Below, one piece after another: positions 4,490 to 7,796 of a DNA stretch of 7,796 nt. Under the pieces are notes generated by a model. The model made no database searches. It was given only the letters and a program-made list of their open reading frames with translations, and was not told the origin of the DNA. This DNA is from Thermoplasmatota archaeon (lineage in GTDB: Archaea; Thermoplasmatota; Penumbrarchaeia; Penumbrarchaeales; Penumbrarchaeaceae), in the NCBI GenBank assembly GCA_030591285.1, contig JAUVBH010000067.1:1-7796 (forward strand), written 5' to 3'. Position 1 is the first letter of the stretch, and each line of letters starts with the position of its first letter. The position numbers were made by a program, and so were the translations under genes.

Positions 4490-5542
4490 ATGATAGGTTC
4501 GGCCAGCAGCAGGTCAAGGTCCGAGAAGGTTCTTGTAATTGGTGTCGGAAGCGGTACCAGCAGAGTTCTGAAACTCATACATGATTCATCCGGACCCAAT
4601 GTGGACACTCTTTTCATCACAACTGATGAGGAGGATATTCCACAGACCAAGGCTGACACCAAGTTCCTCATCGGAAGGCGGCTTTGCGGGGGTAAGGGCG
4701 CCAAAGGATTGCTGGAACTTGGGGAAAGGGCCGCAGAGGACGCAAGGCGCGACCTCGAACCTTACATGGAGGGTTACAATCTTATCCTCCAGATCGGAAC
4801 ATTGGGAAAAGGCACTGCAAGCGGTGCTGCCCATGTTGTTGCCACCATCGGTGAAGGTCTCGGTTCAACCGTGATCAATTTCCTTATCCTTCCATCAGCA
4901 ACACTCGAATCAATGCCAAGGACCATAGCCAATCATGCAAAGAACAAAATGATCAAAAGGGGATTCAAGGTCGTGTCAATAGATCAGGACAGATTCCAGG
5001 AGATCAATGGGCAGCAGCCTTTCTCCCGCACTCTGGCCGCCTTGGACGCACTCATTTCATGGATCGTCGTTTCTATGGCAGACACTATCTACGGGCATTC
5101 AAAAAGATCACTGACCATCTCGGATCTGAGATCGGTCTTCAAGGAAGGGAACGAAGGATCGATCTTCGTTGGGGGAAGTTTCATGGGAGATCCGAGGTCT
5201 GCCGCGGAAGAGTTCATGGCCTGTGGCCTCTTAAAGAGGGACCCTACAACAGGTAAAGGATTTTTATTGAACCTGGTAAAACCGAAGGGACTTCAGGATA
5301 ATGTCACAAAGCCGTTCATCGATGAGGTGATCGGTCTTGTCCATGCAGAGGAGAAGACCGTATTCATAGGAACACTAGAAGATCCCAAGAGGAGCGATAT
5401 TGTTGATATGATCGGGATCATCACCGGAATGGATGATGGATCGGTGAAAATGCCAGTAGGTATCCCTGGTCATGCTCCTGAATCAAAACACGCTCCACAG
5501 CAGTTATCCATCGACAGATGGGAAATTCCAATGGTCCGTTAG
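4490..5542 (+). CDS. Divergent FtsZ/tubulin-superfamily protein
   Basis: A 350-residue protein that follows FtsZ from end to end but with altered key loops. The T1 loop is KVLVIGVGSGTSR (13-25) instead of GVGGAGNN. The T3 region FITTDEED matches FtsZ INTDAQD. LIGRRLCGGKGAKGLLELG matches the LTRGLGAGGxPxxG segment. The T4 tubulin signature GGGTGTG is GKGTASG (106-112). The T7 loop NxDxxD is SLTISD (207-212), keeping only the last aspartate. It can be expected to bind a guanine nucleotide and perhaps polymerise, with reduced or altered hydrolysis; that is inference. After a short flexible linker it ends DRWEIPMVR, like the FtsZ C-terminal peptide that binds membrane anchors. No membrane segment. 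It is co-transcribed with the RHH and 64-residue genes and overlaps the Nudix gene by 4 bp at the 3' ends. A GTG at 4478 would add four residues. Canonical FtsZ, CetZ and the described FtsZ-like families are alternatives that need a tree. Confidence 0.83.
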   Translation: MIGSASSRSRSEKVLVIGVGSGTSRVLKLIHDSSGPNVDTLFITTDEEDIPQTKADTKFLIGRRLCGGKGAKGLLELGERAAEDARRDLEPYMEGYNLILQIGTLGKGTASGAAHVVATIGEGLGSTVINFLILPSATLESMPRTIANHAKNKMIKRGFKVVSIDQDRFQEINGQQPFSRTLAALDALISWIVVSMADTIYGHSKRSLTISDLRSVFKEGNEGSIFVGGSFMGDPRSAAEEFMACGLLKRDPTTGKGFLLNLVKPKGLQDNVTKPFIDEVIGLVHAEEKTVFIGTLEDPKRSDIVDMIGIITGMDDGSVKMPVGIPGHAPESKHAPQQLSIDRWEIPMVR

Positions 5543-5910
5543 TTCTTCTGCGATAGGACCAATTTGCCCAGTTCTAACAGGGGTTCATATTCTACGGAAG
5601 GATATGCCAGATCTTCGGGTAATCTGCTGAACAACCCGATCTCCAGGATCTCATTTACTTTTCTATTCTCTGGATCTCCATCCCCTATGAATCCGAAATG
5701 GACAAAACCATCCTCCAGTTCTGTTACCCACTCTTCCCTTGATATCAGTTGATGCCCTGTCTCCTCTATAAATTCCCTTATTGAGGATACCAATGGTGTC
5801 TCGTCCTCTTCACTTCCTCCACCGGGCATCTCCCAGCCACCTCTTTTCTTGGACCTGACCATCATGAACCGTTTGAGATCCGATGTGAAAGCAACAACGT
5901 AGGTCCACAT
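5539..5910 (-). CDS. Nudix hydrolase
   Basis: A 123-residue Nudix-fold pyrophosphohydrolase. The Nudix box GX5EX7REUXEEXGU is complete: counted from the chosen start, Gly31, Glu37, then REFIEETGH at 45-53, with Glu49 and Glu50 as metal ligands. His replaces the usual final hydrophobic residue. It is preceded by the typical GGWEMPGGG. Such enzymes split nucleoside diphosphates linked to another group, often oxidised nucleotides; the substrate cannot be read from the sequence. The start MWTYVVAFT fits the family, and GAAGTGAG overlapping the nitroreductase stop may be its ribosome site. An ATG at 5925 would add five residues and overlap the nitroreductase by 11 bases. It is the last gene of the minus-strand operon, and its TAA overlaps the TAG of the FtsZ-like gene on the other strand. 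Confidence 0.88.
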   Translation of the reverse strand: MWTYVVAFTSDLKRFMMVRSKKRGGWEMPGGGSEEDETPLVSSIREFIEETGHQLISREEWVTELEDGFVHFGFIGDGDPENRKVNEILEIGLFSRLPEDLAYPSVEYEPLLELGKLVLSQKN

Positions 5911-5914
5911 GGTC

Positions 5915-6373
5915 TCACTTCTCATAACCTACTGTAATTATTGCAACTGCTCTGAGATAAGATGGAAGTCCTGCAGCTTCCGTAACCTTCTCCTCATCAA
6001 ACGCGCCGATCCAGCATGTGCCGAGACCAAGCTCTGTTGCTTTCAACATCGCTATGGTGGCTGCAATGGATGCATCCTGGATACAGTAGAGATCCCTTCC
6101 TCTGTCACCATGTGCTGAAATGGCCTTCTGGTCAGCACAGAACAATAGAAGGTAGGGAGCTTCTGAAATGAATGTCTGGTGTAGGGCCGCTTCCATCAAT
6201 TTCTTCCTCTGTGATTCCCCTTTGTATACGAAGATCTTGCGGGCTTTCAGGTTTCCAGCAGAAGGAGCCTTCTGAGCGGCGATGACCAATTTCTCGATCT
6301 CCCTCTCGGAAGGAGCCATTGATGTATAGCTTCTCACCGAGTGTCTTTTTTCCAGTATCAGATCAAGATCCAT
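5915..6373 (-). CDS. Small nitroreductase-family FMN oxidoreductase
   Basis: A 152-residue member of the nitroreductase superfamily, which uses FMN and NAD(P)H to reduce nitro, quinone or ene substrates and usually acts as a dimer. Visible family marks are RHSVRSY at 10-16 (flavin phosphate contact), APSAGN at 36-41, the helix QDASIAATIAML at 99-110 and GLGTCWIGAF at 116-125. At about 150 residues it is shorter than many relatives (170-220), with a compact middle, but both ends look complete. The ATG at 6373 follows GGGTGGTGA, an excellent ribosome site formed by the last codons and stop of hutI. A GTG at 6382 would add three residues. The true substrate is unknown; physiological roles in this family range from flavin chemistry to detoxification. 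Confidence 0.9.
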   Translation of the reverse strand: MDLDLILEKRHSVRSYTSMAPSEREIEKLVIAAQKAPSAGNLKARKIFVYKGESQRKKLMEAALHQTFISEAPYLLLFCADQKAISAHGDRGRDLYCIQDASIAATIAMLKATELGLGTCWIGAFDEEKVTEAAGLPSYLRAVAIITVGYEK

Positions 6374-6375
6374 AT

Positions 6376-6384
6376 TCACCACCC
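6376..6384 (-). promoter_or_regulatory. Ribosome binding site of the nitroreductase inside the hutI end
   Basis: GGGTGGTGA on the minus strand includes the hutI TGA and lies 2 bases before the nitroreductase ATG by its end (GGTGG about 5 bases away), which indicates translational coupling and selects the ATG at 6373. Confidence 0.5.
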
Positions 6385-7629
6385 GATCCCATCATGAACA
6401 AGCTTTCCACCAAGGATGACCTTGTCAACATGGTTAACACCAAAATTGTAGACGACATGATCAAAGGTCTCATCCTTGAGTACAAGAATATCTGCATCGA
6501 ATCCTTTCTTGATCCTACCCTTACGATCCGAGCGATCAATAGCATGGGCTGCATTTGCAGTTGATGCTGCAAGTATCTCATGAGGGGTCATCCTCAGTCT
6601 ATAGCAAGCCATGGCCATAATGAATTGAAGTGATTCCACCATGCAATTCGGATTGATATCAGTGGCAATGGCGACAGGAAGGTCCATCTCCATCATTTTC
6701 CTGACCCTTGGCACGCCCTCTTCGAAAATGGTGAGAAGAGTTCCGGGAAGTACTGTAGGAACTGTTCCAGCCTTTTTCATGGCTTCCAGATCCTTATTCT
6801 CCGATACCAACAAATGGTCCGCCGATCTTGCTCCCAGTTCGGCTCCGACAATTGTCCCACCCAGGTTCTTGATCTCATCAGAGTGTATCTTGATCTTGAG
6901 TCCTTTTTCTTTTGCAGCTGTGAGGAACTTTCGGGATTGGTCCGCATCGAAAACACCCGCTTCACAGAATATATCCGCGAATTCTGCAAGGTTCTTGTTC
7001 GTAACCTCATCAAGGACCTCTATCATCAGATCGAGGAATCCTTCCGGGTCCTTTTTGAATTCCGGTGGAACTGCATGTGGTCCAAGGAAAGTTGAAACCT
7101 TTTCGATAGGGTGTTTTGAACGTTTGATAGCTTCCAGTAGTTTGATCTCTGTTTCTCGATCAAGACCATATCCTGATTTGATCTCAACAGTGGTTGTCCC
7201 GTACTTGAGCATCTTGTCCAGTCTGCTATCCAATCCCTGGACTATCTGTTTCATAGATGCGGATCGTGTATCGTTCATTGTTCGAAGGATCCCTCCACCT
7301 GCCTCCAGAATGTCAATATATGATGCTCCTTTGAGCTTCATTGCAAGCTCGAACTCCCTTGTCCCTGCAAATACAAGGTGAGTGTGTGGGTCAACGAATC
7401 CAGGGACAACACACCTCCCCTGGCAATCTATGGGGGTGGCATCCTCTTTAAGATCGGCATTGTCCCATACAAATTGTTCGGGACCAACAAGAGTGATCTT
7501 CCCTTGGCTAATAGCAATAGCTGCATTTTCCAGGATCTCAGGGGTATCCATCTTGGTCCCTGGAACAGGACCTTCCCCTGGGAATGTGTACAGTTTGCCA
7601 ATGTTGTGAATTATCATGTCATCTGCCAT
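6376..7629 (-). CDS. hutI: Imidazolonepropionase
   Basis: A 417-residue amidohydrolase-superfamily enzyme that hydrolyses 4-imidazolone-5-propionate to N-formimino-L-glutamate, the third step of histidine breakdown. The metal ligands of the family are visible: HxH in DPHTH (His82, His84), His249 in KIHSDE, His272 in SADHLL and Asp324 in ATDINPNC. Further hutI marks are FAGTREFE at 87-94, GGGILRTMNDTR at 111-122, TTVEIKSGYGLD at 146-157, TFLGPHAVPPEF at 180-191 and DINPNCMVESLQ at 324-335. Length is normal for the family and the protein is cytoplasmic. The ATG at 7629 shares its A with the TAA of the MazG-like gene, and GGGG lies about 8 bases upstream. No other hut gene (histidase, urocanase, formimidoylglutamase) is in the window, so the rest of the pathway must be elsewhere, or the enzyme serves another imidazolone substrate. 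Confidence 0.95.
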   Translation of the reverse strand: MADDMIIHNIGKLYTFPGEGPVPGTKMDTPEILENAAIAISQGKITLVGPEQFVWDNADLKEDATPIDCQGRCVVPGFVDPHTHLVFAGTREFELAMKLKGASYIDILEAGGGILRTMNDTRSASMKQIVQGLDSRLDKMLKYGTTTVEIKSGYGLDRETEIKLLEAIKRSKHPIEKVSTFLGPHAVPPEFKKDPEGFLDLMIEVLDEVTNKNLAEFADIFCEAGVFDADQSRKFLTAAKEKGLKIKIHSDEIKNLGGTIVGAELGARSADHLLVSENKDLEAMKKAGTVPTVLPGTLLTIFEEGVPRVRKMMEMDLPVAIATDINPNCMVESLQFIMAMACYRLRMTPHEILAASTANAAHAIDRSDRKGRIKKGFDADILVLKDETFDHVVYNFGVNHVDKVILGGKLVHDGIGW

Positions 7630-7796
7630 TATTCATCCCCTAGGTATCTTGTGTATTTATCATCGCGCCCTTTGACAATGGATGCTGGATATTTGATGCC
7701 ATTCTTTTTCATCTTTTCCTGAAATGCACCAACAAGGTCAATATCTTCTCGGATGGCCATATCAACAAGGAAAAAGAGGAGATCTCCCAGTTCATC
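7629..7796 (-). CDS. MazG-like nucleotide pyrophosphohydrolase (3' part; 5' end outside window)
   Basis: The last 55 residues of a protein open to the window edge. They start with DELGDLLFFLVDMAIRE and continue DLVGAFQEKMKKNGIKYP and KGRDDKYTRYLGDE. The ExxD pair in DELGD, followed by a hydrophobic helix, is the second half of the metal site of all-alpha MazG-type NTP pyrophosphatases, and the KY(T/E) ending is common there. These enzymes clear non-canonical or excess nucleoside triphosphates to monophosphates. The first half of the site (EExxE) lies outside the window, so activity cannot be confirmed. Its TAA overlaps the hutI ATG by one base (TAATG), so it belongs to the same operon and probably lies at or near its head. 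Confidence 0.83.
   Translation of the reverse strand, partial: DELGDLLFFLVDMAIREDIDLVGAFQEKMKKNGIKYPASIVKGRDDKYTRYLGDE

Noticed and set aside
4490..5542. Canonical cell-division FtsZ
   Set aside because: The signature and T7 loops are changed at several normally invariant positions, so a plain ftsZ label would mislead.
4164..6290. GACCAAT repeated at 4164, 4183, 4481, 5557 and 6284 as a possible regulatory motif
   Set aside because: More copies than expected, but three lie inside coding sequence, spacing is irregular, and GAC/CAA codon use could explain them.
6641..7381. Long plus-strand frame of 246 codons opposite hutI
   Set aside because: It lies wholly opposite a convincing hutI coding region, is serine-rich with no recognisable motif, and has no ribosome site; it is an antisense shadow.
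1..7796. tRNA, rRNA, CRISPR array, insertion sequence or integrase site
   Set aside because: No regularly spaced repeats, transposase motifs, terminal inverted repeats or tRNA-like folds with conserved arms were seen on either strand.

Overview
The window looks like archaeal chromosome. It carries a stand-alone large subunit of the aconitase-X family (DUF521, phosphomevalonate dehydratase type), a ribbon-helix-helix regulator next to an FtsZ-superfamily gene, a soluble multi-PAS histidine kinase with an archaeal-looking H box, and AT-rich TATA-like promoters in the gaps between genes. GC is moderate and GATC is strikingly frequent. A Thermoplasmata-like euryarchaeon fits, but nothing in the window proves the lineage.

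Layout. Positions 1-322: tail of an unrecognised basic protein (+), converging on a three-PAS histidine kinase (-, 328-2106). Positions 2107-2404: gap with the kinase promoter and what looks like the decayed C-terminal membrane anchor of a lost surface protein. Positions 2405-3625: aconitase-X large subunit (-). Positions 3626-3789: divergent control region with a strong TATA box and a near-perfect 12-bp dyad. Positions 3790-5542: plus-strand cassette of a tandem ribbon-helix-helix regulator, a 64-residue helical protein of unknown function and a divergent FtsZ-like protein. Positions 5539-7796: tightly packed minus-strand operon, in transcription order a MazG-like pyrophosphohydrolase (cut by the window edge), imidazolonepropionase (HutI), a small nitroreductase and a Nudix hydrolase.

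The most interesting part is the plus-strand cassette. It recalls the haloarchaeal arrangement in which the RHH regulator CdrS sits beside ftsZ2. Here the regulator has two RHH units, a small unknown protein is added, and the FtsZ homologue has changed residues in the tubulin signature loop and the catalytic T7 loop while keeping an FtsZ-like C-terminal peptide. I infer a specialised cytoskeletal or membrane-remodelling module, probably autoregulated through the dyad, rather than the main division FtsZ. The minus-strand operon combines nucleotide clean-up enzymes (MazG, Nudix) with histidine catabolism and flavin redox chemistry; its common theme is unclear.
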